A stretch of 64,000 bases of DNA from Photobacterium profundum (GTDB lineage: Bacteria > Pseudomonadota > Gammaproteobacteria > Enterobacterales > Vibrionaceae): the NCBI RefSeq assembly GCF_003026285.1, contig NZ_PYOD01000001.1, positions 1 through 64,000 on the forward strand, read 5' to 3'. The number at the start of each line of letters is the position of its first letter. Within the stretch, counting starts at the first letter, position 1. A model generated the notes under the pieces. It was not told the origin of the DNA, searched no databases, and worked only from the letters and a program-made list of their open reading frames with translations. Both the position numbers and the translations under genes were made by a program. Shown here in pieces: positions 1-9,558 of the stretch.

Positions 1-235
1 GTCTTATACAACAGCTTCATTGTCGAAAATATGATTTAAAAACGATTAATTGACACTAATTAGTCCTATTTTTTAGCTTTGATAATAAAATTCTCATATT
101 TAAGAGGATAAATTCTTTTATTTATTAAAAACTTAACATTAGTTCACCTTTACTGCATATATTCATCAAAAAAACACTAAAAATTGAAATATGCTTATTT
201 CGTGGTCAGGAATAATAATAAAAGAGGTTGCTAAC
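1..235. other. AT-rich leader, no gene seen
   Basis: No coding region is supported here. The stretch is very AT-rich and runs into the ribosome binding site (aaagagg at 221-227) of the lipoprotein gene that starts at 236. A TTGACA hexamer lies at 50-55, but no well-spaced -10 box follows it, so I do not call a promoter. Confidence 0.5.
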
Positions 236-967
236 ATGTTTAGGTATGTACTCAGTATTTGTCTTTCTTTTTCTCTTATTGGTTGCGGAGGCTCAAGCAG
301 TGACGATGCAATAGAGGCTGTTATTGAAGAAGTGCAAGCAGTAGCAGAGATAGATCCAAACATTGCAGACCTTAATCGTACGCGTAGTGCTAACGTGCAA
401 TTTGTAAATACGTCATTAGACTCAATGGATTATTTTGTAAATAGTAGTACCAGTACATCGCTACTTTTTGACCCAAATAATAGAGCTCTTACTAACAACA
501 ATAATGAAATTACGAGTAAAAGCTTTGAATGGACAAAAACTGATTCTATAAGAGCCAGCCTCGGTATACAAGATACTAACAGTCAAACACAGCAAGCTGA
601 ATTAAAATCAATTCCTATAGAAGACACCGATAAATGGTGGGCAATTGCATGGCGAGATGGTGGTGAACGCCAAGATGATTTAATGCTAACAGCTTTAAAA
701 AGACAGCCATCAGCTATGAACTCTGTGTATAGAGTACGTGTGTTTAGCCAATCAGATACTCAGGTAATAAATACTAATCTTAATGACTTACAAACCATTG
801 TTGCAACGAAAGGTACTATAACAAGACATCTCACAATTCAATCTTGTAATAGTGACTTATTTTTTGGAGCTCAATCTGTAGATTTATGTAATCTAGATAT
901 CAGTAAATCTTATTTACTGATAACTGATGGAAGCAACCTGCTGCTTGCAGCAGAAGAAAAACAATAA
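236..967 (+). CDS. Predicted lipoprotein of unknown function
   Basis: The product is a 243-residue exported lipoprotein. The N-terminus is a basic start, a hydrophobic stretch and a lipobox ending LIGCGG, so the mature protein should begin at the lipidated cysteine near residue 17. The residues after it (GGSSSDD) are a flexible acidic linker, and Asp at +2 is absent, which favours outer-membrane sorting. An upstream in-frame ATG at 191 would bury the signal peptide. The ATG at 236 has aaagagg about 8 bases ahead and is preferred. The rest of the protein is hydrophilic, contains four cysteines beyond the lipobox region at most, and matches no family I recognise. The nearest terminator-like hairpin downstream is at 1206-1244. 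Confidence 0.75.
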   Translation: MFRYVLSICLSFSLIGCGGSSSDDAIEAVIEEVQAVAEIDPNIADLNRTRSANVQFVNTSLDSMDYFVNSSTSTSLLFDPNNRALTNNNNEITSKSFEWTKTDSIRASLGIQDTNSQTQQAELKSIPIEDTDKWWAIAWRDGGERQDDLMLTALKRQPSAMNSVYRVRVFSQSDTQVINTNLNDLQTIVATKGTITRHLTIQSCNSDLFFGAQSVDLCNLDISKSYLLITDGSNLLLAAEEKQ

Positions 968-1057
968 AAAGTAAAACGATAATTTTGGGTAAAATAAAAG
1001 CGCTATGTTAGCTACACTTAATAACGCAGGGATAGCCTACAATTACATACGTAAAAA

Positions 1058-1124
1058 ATTAATGTGGTTTTCTATATGTGTTTTGCAATGTTATTGCACA
1101 CATATTGGGGAATAGAAAATTAAT
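1058..1124. repeat. Nested imperfect inverted repeat
   Basis: The arms pair in four successive blocks: ATTAA (1058-1062) with TTAAT (1120-1124), TTTTCTAT (1068-1075) with ATAGAAAA (1112-1119), ATGTG (1076-1080) with CACAT (1099-1103), and GCAAT (1085-1089) with ATTGC (1093-1097) around a 3-base loop. It lies between two convergent genes and has no T-tract, so it is not a simple terminator. It could be a structured RNA end or a small mobile repeat. Confidence 0.6.
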
Positions 1125-1205
1125 GATTACTGATATAAAAATATAAACAACAGTAATAATATTAATTATATTACGACAAATAAAGTAGGCAGCGGTGGTA
1201 GTATC

Positions 1206-1244
1206 GCCCCAGTATTATTCTTTGAATATGCTGGGGCTTTCTTT
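1206..1244 (+). terminator. Rho-independent terminator
   Basis: GCCCCAG and CTGGGGC (1231-1237) flank an AT-rich loop, and cttTCTTT follows on the plus strand. The T-rich side fits termination of plus-strand transcription from the lipoprotein gene before it enters the convergent helicase gene. Confidence 0.7.
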
Positions 1245-1274
1245 ACCCATAAGTAAAGAGTTAGTATTTATTGA

Positions 1275-2543
1275 TTAACGCTTAGTTTGATGACGCCCGC
1301 GATTTTTATGTATTTTAGATTTTGCTTTTATACGGCGTTTTTCAGACGTCGAGCTAGAACGACGGTTATCTTGCGCTTTGATTGTTGGATCTGGTTCGTA
1401 CCCTTCCAGCCACTCTTGAGGTAAGCGTGTATCTAACAATTCTTCAATTGCACGCAGTGCCCACTCTTCATCAATACTCATTAACGAAATAGCACTGCCT
1501 GTTAAACCTGCACGACCAGTACGACCAATACGGTGAACATAATCTTCAGCTTGAAATGGTAAGTCAAAGTTAACAACATAGCCTAGCTGTTCAATATCTA
1601 AACCTCGTGCTGCAACGTCAGTAGCAACCATCGCGCGTACTTTACCTTCTTTAAAATCACTTAATGCACGTTGACGTGCACCTTGGCTTTTATCACCATT
1701 AATAGAAACTGCTTTAATACCATCAAGAATCAGCTCTTTTGCTAATTCATCTGAACCTTGCTTTGTTTTAGTAAAGATTAAAACCTGATTCCAATTTCGA
1801 GAACCAATAAGATAAGACAGTAATTCACGCTTACGGTGTTTATCAACTGGATACACCATTTGCGTGACACTTTCAGCGGCAATATTTTCTGGTGTAACTT
1901 CAATTAGCTTGGGATCAGCTAAAATATCGTAAGCTAATTTTTTGACTTGATTAGAAAATGTTGCAGAAAACAGTAACGTTTGGCGCTTTCTTGGCATGCG
2001 CTGCATGATGCGTTTAATATCAACGACAAAGCCCATATCTAGCATGCGATCAGCTTCATCTAATACTAAGCATTCAATCTTAGATAAATCGACAGTACCC
2101 GTAAAAGCGTGATCCAATAATCGACCTGGCGTAGCAATTAAAATATCAACACCCGACTTCAATGCTTTTACCTGAACCCCCATACTGGTGCCGCCATAGG
2201 CAACGGCCACCTTAATCGATGTATTTTTACTGTATGCCAAAATACTATCGTGTACTTGTTGGGCAAGCTCTCGGGTTGGTGTTAATACTAAAGCACGGAT
2301 TGCCTCAGGCTTTTTTATATAACCTTCATCGTGTTCTGATTGCTGACTCGCCAGTAATCGTTGAATCATAGGTAAGCCGAATGCTGCTGTTTTACCGGTT
2401 CCTGTTTGTGCACCAGCCATAATATCATCACCAGCCAATACTTGGGGAATGGCTTGTTCTTGAATAGGTGTTGGTGTTTTAAAGCCCAGCTCTGTAACAG
2501 TATCAACTAGCTGAGTATTCAGGCCTAAAGCTTGAAATGACAT
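1275..2543 (-). CDS. rhlE: DEAD-box ATP-dependent RNA helicase, RhlE-like
   Basis: This is a cytoplasmic ATP-dependent RNA-unwinding enzyme of 422 residues. The motifs are in order: Q motif (TPTPIQEQ, about residue 24), Walker A (AQTGTGKT), PTRELA, TPGRLLD, DEAD with the following RMLDMGF, SAT, then in the second RecA domain VATDVAARGLD and HRIGRTGRAG. The short basic tail rich in Arg, Lys and Ser (last 30 residues) is typical of RhlE and probably binds RNA. The N-terminal MSF.ALGL and the GYEPDP segment after the core resemble E. coli RhlE, which is known to act in rRNA maturation and ribosome assembly. The ATG start has an aggaaaa ribosome binding site. SrmB or another DEAD-box paralogue is possible but less likely. 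Confidence 0.88.
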   Translation of the reverse strand: MSFQALGLNTQLVDTVTELGFKTPTPIQEQAIPQVLAGDDIMAGAQTGTGKTAAFGLPMIQRLLASQQSEHDEGYIKKPEAIRALVLTPTRELAQQVHDSILAYSKNTSIKVAVAYGGTSMGVQVKALKSGVDILIATPGRLLDHAFTGTVDLSKIECLVLDEADRMLDMGFVVDIKRIMQRMPRKRQTLLFSATFSNQVKKLAYDILADPKLIEVTPENIAAESVTQMVYPVDKHRKRELLSYLIGSRNWNQVLIFTKTKQGSDELAKELILDGIKAVSINGDKSQGARQRALSDFKEGKVRAMVATDVAARGLDIEQLGYVVNFDLPFQAEDYVHRIGRTGRAGLTGSAISLMSIDEEWALRAIEELLDTRLPQEWLEGYEPDPTIKAQDNRRSSSTSEKRRIKAKSKIHKNRGRHQTKR

Positions 2544-2647
2544 GGTGTTTTCCTACAAACAAACGGTAAAGAGCGCGGATTCTAACAGACCTACTCTGTT
2601 ATACCAAACCTCTGTTATATCAAAGCTCGAATATAACAAATCACCAA

Positions 2648-2675
2648 TAAAACAAAGCACCGACATGCGGTGCTT
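2648..2675 (-). terminator. Terminator downstream of nagK
   Basis: AAGCACCG (2655-2662) pairs with CGGTGCTT (2668-2675) around a 5-base loop. Read on the minus strand it is followed by tgttttatt, a T-rich tract, so it should end nagK transcription. Confidence 0.75.
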
Positions 2676-2709
2676 AATAATATTGCTACGTGATTATTTT
2701 AATGGATAT

Positions 2710-3621
2710 CTATTTTGCAATATTCAAGAATGCAGCACCACGTACGCCACCAGCATCACCGTGTTTTGCTTTCACAATTTTAGGCACTTGTGACACTGAT
2801 AATAAATGTTTAGCAATTCGCGTTGGCAATTCTTGGTACAGTAATTCGAAGTTAGATAAGCCACCGCCAAGTACAACAACATGTGGGTCTAAACCTGTGA
2901 AGATATTTGCTAAACAGATCGCTAACATTTCCATGAAGCGATCAACATGCTCTACTGCTTTTGCTTCGCCAGTAGCATGCAATTTAATGATCTCGATTGC
3001 CTTCAGATTATCACCATAATAATGGGCATATAATTGCTCAAAACCACGACCTGATAGGTAATTATCAATACACCCTTTGTTATCACAGCCACATGTAAAT
3101 AACGGTGCTTTTTCGCCAAGACTAAACCAAGCGTCAATAGGCATACGAGTATGACCAAGTTCCCCTGCTACGTGGTTCATGCCAGAGAATACGTGCCCAT
3201 CAAACACTAAACCGCCACCAAAACCCGTACCTAAGATTAAACCTAGTACTGATTTTTCACCTTGTAGTGACTCATCCCATGCTTCAGATAAGGCGAAACA
3301 GTTTGCATCGTTATCAATAGTAACGGTACGGCCTAATTTAGCTTCTAGATCTTTACGTAAGAAACGCCCTTTTGCAGCAGGGATATTCGACGTTAATACA
3401 GAACCATCGCGGGCATCTTCCATGCCAGGCAAGCCAATACCAACTAATCCTTCACAACCTAAATCATTATCTGCTTTTTGAATAATGCTAACGATTGTGT
3501 CAACCAGCCTATCGTAATCATCCCCAGGTGTTGCTACACGCTCTGTGGCTACTCGCTCAAGTTTTTCATTAAACGCACCAAACTCAATTTTAGTACCGCC
3601 TACATCAAAGCCGTAGTACAT
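2710..3621 (-). CDS. nagK: N-acetyl-D-glucosamine kinase
   Basis: NagK is a ROK-family sugar kinase that phosphorylates GlcNAc with ATP, feeding sugar salvaged from peptidoglycan or chitin into GlcNAc-6-phosphate metabolism. The N-terminus [15 protein letters not shown] is the ROK phosphate-binding signature, followed by the substrate motif GIGLPG, the catalytic [14 protein letters not shown] and the zinc site [17 protein letters not shown]. The length, 303 residues from the ATG at 3621, equals that of E. coli NagK, and the similarity runs end to end. An in-frame start eight codons upstream exists, but the ATG at 3621 has aggga about 8 bases ahead and matches the family start. A perfect 16-bp inverted repeat sits 64 bases upstream and may regulate it. 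The recycling enzyme AnmK is encoded elsewhere in the window. Confidence 0.93.
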   Translation of the reverse strand: MYYGFDVGGTKIEFGAFNEKLERVATERVATPGDDYDRLVDTIVSIIQKADNDLGCEGLVGIGLPGMEDARDGSVLTSNIPAAKGRFLRKDLEAKLGRTVTIDNDANCFALSEAWDESLQGEKSVLGLILGTGFGGGLVFDGHVFSGMNHVAGELGHTRMPIDAWFSLGEKAPLFTCGCDNKGCIDNYLSGRGFEQLYAHYYGDNLKAIEIIKLHATGEAKAVEHVDRFMEMLAICLANIFTGLDPHVVVLGGGLSNFELLYQELPTRIAKHLLSVSQVPKIVKAKHGDAGGVRGAAFLNIAK

Positions 3622-3684
3622 CCTGTTCTCCCTAAAATAAATCAAAAGTGATTATCAAATTATTTAGTGCTACTAAATGTGCAA

Positions 3685-3726
3685 CTATTTCGTTCAATAA
3701 CATTCCCATATTATTGAACGAAATAG
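3685..3726. promoter_or_regulatory. Perfect 16-bp inverted repeat upstream of nagK
   Basis: ctatttcgttcaataa (3685-3700) is matched exactly in inverted orientation at 3711-3726 around a 10-base spacer. No T-tract adjoins it on either strand. The position upstream of nagK suggests an operator or an RNA stem in the nagK leader. The sequence does not resemble the NagC or Mlc boxes known to me. Confidence 0.6.
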
Positions 3727-3961
3727 CTAGAGATTTATAACGCTGTTACTAGAAAGCGTTGCAGATAAAATTATCCATACTTCTACGCCTACAGACTGTG
3801 ACGGAGCACTGATTTAGTATGCCACTTTTATAGCGATGATCGCGATTGCTGAAAGAAACAGCAGAAAAATGCATATTTATACCCACGTTACTTTGAGGTA
3901 AACACGTAGAGCTCGCTTTAGGTCCTGAAATTTAAAGGCACTTAGAGATATTGACAGGGAA

Positions 3962-3996
3962 TAAAAAAGACGATGAAGAATGCCCTCTCTTCATCG
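3962..3996 (-). terminator. Terminator downstream of tapT
   Basis: CGATGAAGA (3971-3979) pairs with TCTTCATCG (3988-3996). On the minus strand the stem is followed by tcttttttat, a classic T-tract, and the hairpin begins 12 bases after the tapT stop. Confidence 0.85.
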
Positions 3997-4007
3997 CTAC
4001 TACAGAT

Positions 4008-4727
4008 TTAAATTGCCGCTATATGATTTTCTAAACGCTTAATCGCAGACTCATCAGGTAACAAACGGTTCATTTTCCCCGTCATGTAACTTTCACGGAA
4101 AACATCAAACCACAAATCAAGCACATCAGCATTGTTACCTTCACCAAATAAATCAACAATACGAGCTGCTACCTCAGCCGTGCCCAATTGATTTTCTTTT
4201 GATGCTTCACGCATTCTATAACGTGACGGTTTATCTGGGTTAATTGATAAAATGGGGAAACGATCCAGATAGGGACTACGACGGAACATTTTTTTCGCTT
4301 CAGACCAACTACCATCGAGCATAATAAACAGCGGACGTTTACCATCCTCAAGCTCAATCTGTTCTGCAACCCGCTCAGGCTCTGCATATTCAGCAGGAAA
4401 AATAACGTAAGGCTGCCATTGCGGATCATCTAACAAGGTGAGCATTTCTTGATTAGGCTCTGTACGAGACCAAATGTATGCAAATGTGTCTTCAAATAAA
4501 TCAGCTATTAAACGCCCAGTATTACTTGGCTTTAATATTTCATCATCAAACATAACCAATAAAAATGCAGCGTTTGATTGAATTATAGGTTTAAGACTAC
4601 AAATACACAGGTGCTTACGCAGCATACACTGGCGGCAACGTTCGACTTTAGAGCCTCGCGCTTTAAAAGGACGGGTTGAACGAGCAAGTCGTTCTTCATA
4701 TAGCGTATGTACAGCATGAATGCGCAT
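4008..4727 (-). CDS. tapT: tRNA-uridine aminocarboxypropyltransferase, DTW domain
   Basis: TapT transfers the 3-amino-3-carboxypropyl group of SAM to U47 of tRNA, forming acp3U. The 239-residue protein carries the DTW-domain zinc-type cysteines C31, C34, C41 and C43 (RCRQCMLRKHLCIC), the conserved KPSNTGRLIAD and WSRTEP segments, and the signature at residues 138-141. This signature reads DGSW where most members have DxTW, a conservative Ser-for-Thr change. The YLDRFPILSINPDKPSRYRMRE stretch corresponds to the E. coli enzyme, which is known to have this activity. The gene stands alone with its own terminator. Its ribosome binding site is weak. Confidence 0.9.
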   Translation of the reverse strand: MRIHAVHTLYEERLARSTRPFKARGSKVERCRQCMLRKHLCICSLKPIIQSNAAFLLVMFDDEILKPSNTGRLIADLFEDTFAYIWSRTEPNQEMLTLLDDPQWQPYVIFPAEYAEPERVAEQIELEDGKRPLFIMLDGSWSEAKKMFRRSPYLDRFPILSINPDKPSRYRMREASKENQLGTAEVAARIVDLFGEGNNADVLDLWFDVFRESYMTGKMNRLLPDESAIKRLENHIAAI

Positions 4728-4865
4728 GGCGGCTTTTACCTGATTCGAGAAAACGCGTGCATTCTACAGAATTTGAACCGCCGGTGTTAATAAAACCCGC
4801 TCAATACGCCATTTTACTACTAAAGCTACCTGTTATGAGCCGTTACACATGAATATTCGCTATTA

Positions 4866-6908
4866 TTACGCTTTTACTAATTGATAGCGCATAAGCAGAG
4901 CTTGCTGTTGGTGTGCGATATTAGCAACCCTACCCGCTTCATCAACTAGTGTATCTAACTGCTGATTATTTATTTGAGCACGGCTAGCAACCTGTTCAAT
5001 ACTACGACCGACTTCGACCGACGCATCTTCTTGCTGCTGAGTTGCCGCTGAGATTCTGATGACTTTATCGTTAATCGACCCAATCATCTCTTGGATTTGA
5101 TGAATAGATGTTTGTACATCGCCGCTGAGTTCGATTGAGGATGTCATCTCTTGTCGACTAACCACCATTGCATCATTTGCATCTTTAGCAGCTTGATGTA
5201 AATCAGTGATCGTTTGTCGAATAGATTCAGTTTGTAAATTCGTTTCACTGGCAAGTTTTCGTACTTCATCAGCAACAACGGCAAATCCACGACCTTGCTC
5301 ACCAGCACGTGCTGCTTCAATGGCTGCATTCAAAGCTAATAAATTCGTATTATTTGCAATTGAACTAATAAGCTCGACCACTTCGGTAATCTTATTAACA
5401 TAATTATCCAGCTCGACCATACGTTGCTCATTAATAACAAACTGCCCTTCCAGTGCCATTAATCCTTTAGTGCTTCGGTCTATCACTTTTACACCATTCA
5501 AAGCCAACTGATAAGCTTGCTCTGCTTCCGATTCAGACTCTACGGTGCTTTGGGCGATGTCTTTAATTGACGCTTCTAACTCTGTAATAGCTGAAGCGAC
5601 GGTAGCCAAGTCAGCACTTTGTTCGTGCAGGGCTTCTCTTGATTGCGATGAAGCAGATTGGCTCCGATCAGCAGCTCGATTTAAACTTTGGCTGTTTTCA
5701 GTCAACTTGATTAACGCATTACAGTTATTGCTGTTCGATTCATTCAGCATTCTCGCCAACTGCGAAAATTCTTGAGGGGCACCAGTATTGGCATCTACTG
5801 TTAAATTTCCTTCGCTCATCGCTTTAACAGTGCGATCAATTTGCTGAATTGAGCCACGAACAATACGGCTAATCCAAACACCAGAAATAAGTGCCACTAA
5901 TAATCCTATGCCACTTAATGTAACAAAGAACATTCGCGCGTTATCACTCGCCATCAACACACCTTTTTGCCCTTCTTCAACAAGAGCATCAGCTCCTTTC
6001 GTTACATTTTCAAGTAACGCCATTGTCGAATCAATCTGCTGCTGAATGTTGCTTGTTTTAACCGCTTGCTCTTGCATTAATTGAAGGACATTGAGATGTT
6101 TTTGTACGATTCCATCTTGGTTATACAATTCTTTCACCATCTGGAATGGAACCGTTAAGCTAGAAAAATCACCAATGCTTTTGTCTACAGATTTCAGCTC
6201 ATTCCATGCGTATTCCATGCCTGACATATTCGAACTTTTTAAGCTTCTAGCCATTTTTTTTGCTTTATCAACATTAGATTCCAACAATAAAGCAATGAGG
6301 TTACTCGCCATTTCCAAAGAATGATTAATAAAGTTAGTCGCATTGTTCATCGCATCAGCGTTATTACCATATAGACCAATACTCAGTCGACTCATCTCTG
6401 AACGTACAGAAGAGACGGCATAGTTCATCATTGCTTTATCTGCCTCGACCTGCGCTATTGTAGTCATAATCAGCTGTTGAGCAAGGTAGGTTTCATCAGC
6501 TAAGACTTCGATGGCATCAACTTCAGTTTTAAGCTGTTGAATATCATTTTGTAGCCAAGAAATTTGAGATGTTTTAGCTATATACTCTAAGGTATTAATA
6601 GATTGATGAATCTTCTCTTGCTGGGTTTGATATGAAAGGTAAGCAGTATCTAACGCTTCAATAGTTTGACTATTAATAATATCAGAGATACTTTTTGATG
6701 CTTCTAAAGAGTGTTGAACAATTGCTGAATTATTAATAGATACGGGCAACGCTTGTTGGCTAAGCACATCAAATTCATGAGAAATATTATTTAAGCCTCG
6801 ATTGCCATAAAAGGTTAACAGACAACCAATTCCCACTAATAACAATAAAACAATCTGAATACTTTTTACTACTGAGAAACGTTCTTTTTGTTGTCGAACC
6901 CGTATCAT
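4866..6908 (-). CDS. Methyl-accepting chemotaxis protein
   Basis: This is a membrane chemoreceptor of 680 residues. A short cytoplasmic Arg/Lys-rich start leads into membrane segment 1 (about residues 17-34), a mostly helical periplasmic sensor of about 290 residues, membrane segment 2 (around 330-350) and a HAMP linker ([21 protein letters not shown]). The signalling domain has the highly conserved hairpin tip with [20 protein letters not shown] followed by [21 protein letters not shown], which contacts CheA and CheW. No CheR-tethering pentapeptide is present at the C-terminus. The ligand cannot be told from sequence. The ATG has aaggaag ahead of it. No che core genes are nearby, so it probably feeds a chemotaxis pathway encoded elsewhere. 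Its neighbours are a diguanylate cyclase and a REC-CheC protein. Confidence 0.93.
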   Translation of the reverse strand: MIRVRQQKERFSVVKSIQIVLLLLVGIGCLLTFYGNRGLNNISHEFDVLSQQALPVSINNSAIVQHSLEASKSISDIINSQTIEALDTAYLSYQTQQEKIHQSINTLEYIAKTSQISWLQNDIQQLKTEVDAIEVLADETYLAQQLIMTTIAQVEADKAMMNYAVSSVRSEMSRLSIGLYGNNADAMNNATNFINHSLEMASNLIALLLESNVDKAKKMARSLKSSNMSGMEYAWNELKSVDKSIGDFSSLTVPFQMVKELYNQDGIVQKHLNVLQLMQEQAVKTSNIQQQIDSTMALLENVTKGADALVEEGQKGVLMASDNARMFFVTLSGIGLLVALISGVWISRIVRGSIQQIDRTVKAMSEGNLTVDANTGAPQEFSQLARMLNESNSNNCNALIKLTENSQSLNRAADRSQSASSQSREALHEQSADLATVASAITELEASIKDIAQSTVESESEAEQAYQLALNGVKVIDRSTKGLMALEGQFVINEQRMVELDNYVNKITEVVELISSIANNTNLLALNAAIEAARAGEQGRGFAVVADEVRKLASETNLQTESIRQTITDLHQAAKDANDAMVVSRQEMTSSIELSGDVQTSIHQIQEMIGSINDKVIRISAATQQQEDASVEVGRSIEQVASRAQINNQQLDTLVDEAGRVANIAHQQQALLMRYQLVKA

Positions 6909-7108
6909 CTTTACTTCCTTGATAAATTAATCACCAGCATTAGAATAACCACTATTTATCGAAACGAAAAAACGTGATCTCGAGCCCAATGCTGTTAAAC
7001 CATTAATTTACACAAAAAATATGACGAAAATATTTCATCTTATATTTTCATTAATAATATCAAGGTTTTTAAAATCAATCAGGGGTTGGAAGTAACAGAA
7101 ATTCACTT

Positions 7109-7133
7109 ATAAAAAAAGCGACTATTGTCGCTT
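7109..7133 (-). terminator. Terminator downstream of the DUF3802-like gene
   Basis: AAGCGAC (7116-7122) pairs with GTCGCTT (7127-7133) around a 4-base loop. Seven consecutive T bases follow on the minus strand, so the signal closes the signalling genes to its right. Confidence 0.85.
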
Positions 7134-7171
7134 AGTATTCAACTTCTATACGGGTATAAGACGTAGGAAAA

Positions 7172-7516
7172 CTATTTTTTCTGACTGATTGCACTATCAA
7201 ATAAGTTTTTAACCAGACCAATATAATCTTCAAGAAACGAAATTTGCTCAACCGTAGGAGATCTAAGCCAAGCCCCCGCAAGTACCTCACTTAGGTCCTC
7301 AACGACGGCATCTGCTTCTTGCATTAACTTGAAGCGAAAGTCTGCATCTAAATCAGGATTTTGCGAAAAAACAGCCATTAGATTTGTCGCAATCATGTCT
7401 GTTACAACATCTTCAACAGTTTCTTTACATACATCTTCACTTGCCTTTTCAAACAGTGCAAGATGTTCAGTAAAATATTCAATCAGTGCGTGATAACCTT
7501 CAGATTCAACAACCAT
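7172..7516 (-). CDS. Small acidic cytoplasmic protein, DUF3802-like
   Basis: The product is a 114-residue acidic, predicted all-helical protein without signal peptide or membrane segment. The start (MVVESEGY.ALIEY) and overall pattern resemble the DUF3802 family of Vibrionaceae and relatives, which has no known function. It is the last gene of a minus-strand run with the PAS-GGDEF cyclase (81-base gap) and the REC-CheC protein, and a strong terminator follows it, so it may be cotranscribed with them. A weak ribosome binding site means that read-through or coupling could matter. I assign no function. The family name is from memory. Confidence 0.75.
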   Translation of the reverse strand: MVVESEGYHALIEYFTEHLALFEKASEDVCKETVEDVVTDMIATNLMAVFSQNPDLDADFRFKLMQEADAVVEDLSEVLAGAWLRSPTVEQISFLEDYIGLVKNLFDSAISQKK

Positions 7517-7597
7517 ATAACTACTTTAATACTATTTATAATTGGCTTAATTGTAAGGGTAATCAGTAGAAAAACAATGCTCTACCTCAAAACTCTG

Positions 7598-8578
7598 CTA
7601 AGCGGAATCTTTTTCTTGCTCAACTAAAGCTTCAAATACTGTGCTTTGATTACGTCCAGATTGCTTAGAAATATATAATGCTTTATCTGCATGCTCTAAC
7701 CATTGTTCATAATTACGCAGTTCTGGGTACCATTCACACACACCTAAGCTGATTGTCACGTTGATTGAACGTACATCAACATTCACCCTAGACTGCTCTA
7801 TTCGCTGGCGTAGACGCTCTGTAAAATACTGCCCCATATCCGATGATGTATACGGAAGAATGATACCAAACTCTTCACCACCATACCGACCAGCAATATC
7901 ACTCTGACGCTTGGTACGGCGTAATACGTTAGATACAATACGGATAACACCATCACCAGCAACATGCCCAAAGGTATCATTTACTTTCTTAAAGTGGTCA
8001 ATATCAAACATGACCAAAGTCGATGGCGTCTGTGTTTGTCGGCAACGCTCAAACTCTTCAGCAAGGCAAGTCTCCCAATGACCACGGTTATACAGTTGTG
8101 TTAGCCTATCCGTCATACTTAAGTGAGTAAGTTGCTTATTTGATTCTCGTAAATGTGTTTTGTTTTTCGCAATATCAGATACATCAGTCACTGACAAACA
8201 AATATGCGAAAAATCACCATGGAGTGACTTCAATGGTGTAAGTATGAGGTTTTGATACATGACCTCCGAACCACCAGAGATCGGGCTAAAGTTTGAAAAA
8301 TTAAAGATAGAAGGACGATCTTCCCATGACGTGAACGAACGCATACCTAACTTAAATGTCGATTCAATCTTATTCTTCAGCCACTCTTCTGGTAAGTCAT
8401 CTAACACATCAAAAAGATTTCGCCCCATGATATCGTCAGAGCTTATACCACTATAAGCCTGCATGAACGTATTCCATGCCATTACGTTGTAGTGTTTATC
8501 AATAATAACGACACCCACATCGATATTATCCATCACCTGCATAGTCAGGTGGAAGTCTGCTAACGTGATTTCATTCAA
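7598..8578 (-). CDS. PAS-GGDEF diguanylate cyclase
   Basis: This soluble enzyme is predicted to make cyclic di-GMP from two GTP. Residues 12-130 form a PAS sensor domain (GVVIIDKHYNVMAWN near 22-36, TDVSDI at its end). Residues 150-320 form the GGDEF domain with DxLTxLxNR-type entry, the metal site FDIDHFKKVND (191-201) and the catalytic loop GGEEF at 233-237. The inhibitory RxxD site is intact: RQSD at 224-227, exactly five residues before GGEEF, so product inhibition is expected. The start is TTG and overlaps the stop of the upstream REC-CheC gene as TTGA, implying translational coupling. The next in-frame ATG is codon 13. Input may come from the response-regulator partner. Confidence 0.9.
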   Translation of the reverse strand: MNEITLADFHLTMQVMDNIDVGVVIIDKHYNVMAWNTFMQAYSGISSDDIMGRNLFDVLDDLPEEWLKNKIESTFKLGMRSFTSWEDRPSIFNFSNFSPISGGSEVMYQNLILTPLKSLHGDFSHICLSVTDVSDIAKNKTHLRESNKQLTHLSMTDRLTQLYNRGHWETCLAEEFERCRQTQTPSTLVMFDIDHFKKVNDTFGHVAGDGVIRIVSNVLRRTKRQSDIAGRYGGEEFGIILPYTSSDMGQYFTERLRQRIEQSRVNVDVRSINVTISLGVCEWYPELRNYEQWLEHADKALYISKQSGRNQSTVFEALVEQEKDSA

Positions 8579-9558
8579 TGTAAAGTGCCCATTATTTTTT
8601 TGATGACCTGAGTTGATCCACTATCCATCAAAAACAGTACATCACACTCTAAATCTAACGATTCAGCTTGATAAGTATATTCGACAGTAAATAATTCTAA
8701 TGTACTATTTTCGCCATCTCCCCAGCTCATATATTCTTCTAATACAATCGGCTGGCGAACAGAGAATGGTATATTCATTTGCTCAGACAATGCAACAAGG
8801 AAAGATGATACCATCAGGTTTGCAGTATCAATCACGATTTCATTTTTGTTTTCATCCATCTGGCTAAAACCCAATCTTTCACCAAAAACGCCGATATCAT
8901 CGCCGCGTAAACACACTAACGCTTCACCGTTAATACCACCACCAACAAATCGTTGTGCAATTGCAATGGTATCGTCTGTATTTTTAATATCGGTAATAGC
9001 CATTGCCAACTCACCAGCATCCATATGAGCAACGTTAGGCAAAGGCATTTTGATGAACTCACCAAAGTGATCTGAAATAATGGCAGCTCCACGCCCAAGA
9101 GCAATATTCGCGACTTCTTTGAACGTATTTAAGTAATCAGACTCGCTATTAACTAACGTTTCATTTTGCAGGGGCGAATGACTTTCTACACTAAGGTCTA
9201 AACTGGTTAATAATGTTTTAAAATCTTTAGAGTCAAAAGGTTTACTTAAATAATGATGCGCCCCTAAAGAGAAGCAACGCTCGATTGCTTGTTTTTGAAC
9301 ATCTGCCGATACAACAACGACCTTTGTGTCAAAGTCTCGCACTGGTAATGATTTCAATACATCAAAACCGTCCATCACGGGCATCGTTAAGTCTAAGAAT
9401 AAAACATCAATATCGTACTGGCTCAAACACTCTAAACCCGCCCTACCATTTTCTGCAAAATGAAGCGTCAAAAAATCACTGTCAGGCAGCAAGCGAGCGA
9501 GTGCTTTATGTACAATCGGTGAATCATCACAGATTAAAATACGCTTAGACTTAGCCAC
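8575..9558 (-). CDS. Response regulator with C-terminal CheC-like domain
   Basis: The N-terminal 120 residues are a receiver domain with D11 and D12, the phospho-acceptor D56 in LFLDLTMP, the switch Ser84 and K106 in SKPF. The remaining 200 residues resemble the CheC/CheX/FliY phosphatase fold: a helix NTFKEVANIALGRGA matches the D/S-x3-E-x2-N signature except that position 1 is Asn144 (E148 and N151 are kept). A second half-site is degenerate (E240, D244, N247). It may dephosphorylate a response regulator, or itself, under receiver control. The start is GTG. An in-frame stop precedes it immediately and there is no clear ribosome binding site, so translation may be weak. The gene is coupled to the diguanylate cyclase through a TTGA overlap. 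Confidence 0.85.
   Translation of the reverse strand: MAKSKRILICDDSPIVHKALARLLPDSDFLTLHFAENGRAGLECLSQYDIDVLFLDLTMPVMDGFDVLKSLPVRDFDTKVVVVSADVQKQAIERCFSLGAHHYLSKPFDSKDFKTLLTSLDLSVESHSPLQNETLVNSESDYLNTFKEVANIALGRGAAIISDHFGEFIKMPLPNVAHMDAGELAMAITDIKNTDDTIAIAQRFVGGGINGEALVCLRGDDIGVFGERLGFSQMDENKNEIVIDTANLMVSSFLVALSEQMNIPFSVRQPIVLEEYMSWGDGENSTLELFTVEYTYQAESLDLECDVLFLMDSGSTQVIKKIMGTLH

Larger units (their letters stand above)
968..1274. other. Intergenic region between convergent genes
   Basis: There is no gene in this stretch. It contains a long nested hairpin (1058-1124) and a terminator (1206-1244), both listed separately. The remainder is AT-rich sequence without recognisable signals. Confidence 0.5.
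3622..4007. other. Intergenic region between tapT and nagK
   Basis: There is no gene here. Reading on the minus strand, the region holds the tapT terminator (3962-3996), about 235 bases without a recognised signal, the long perfect inverted repeat (3685-3726) and then the nagK leader. Confidence 0.5.
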
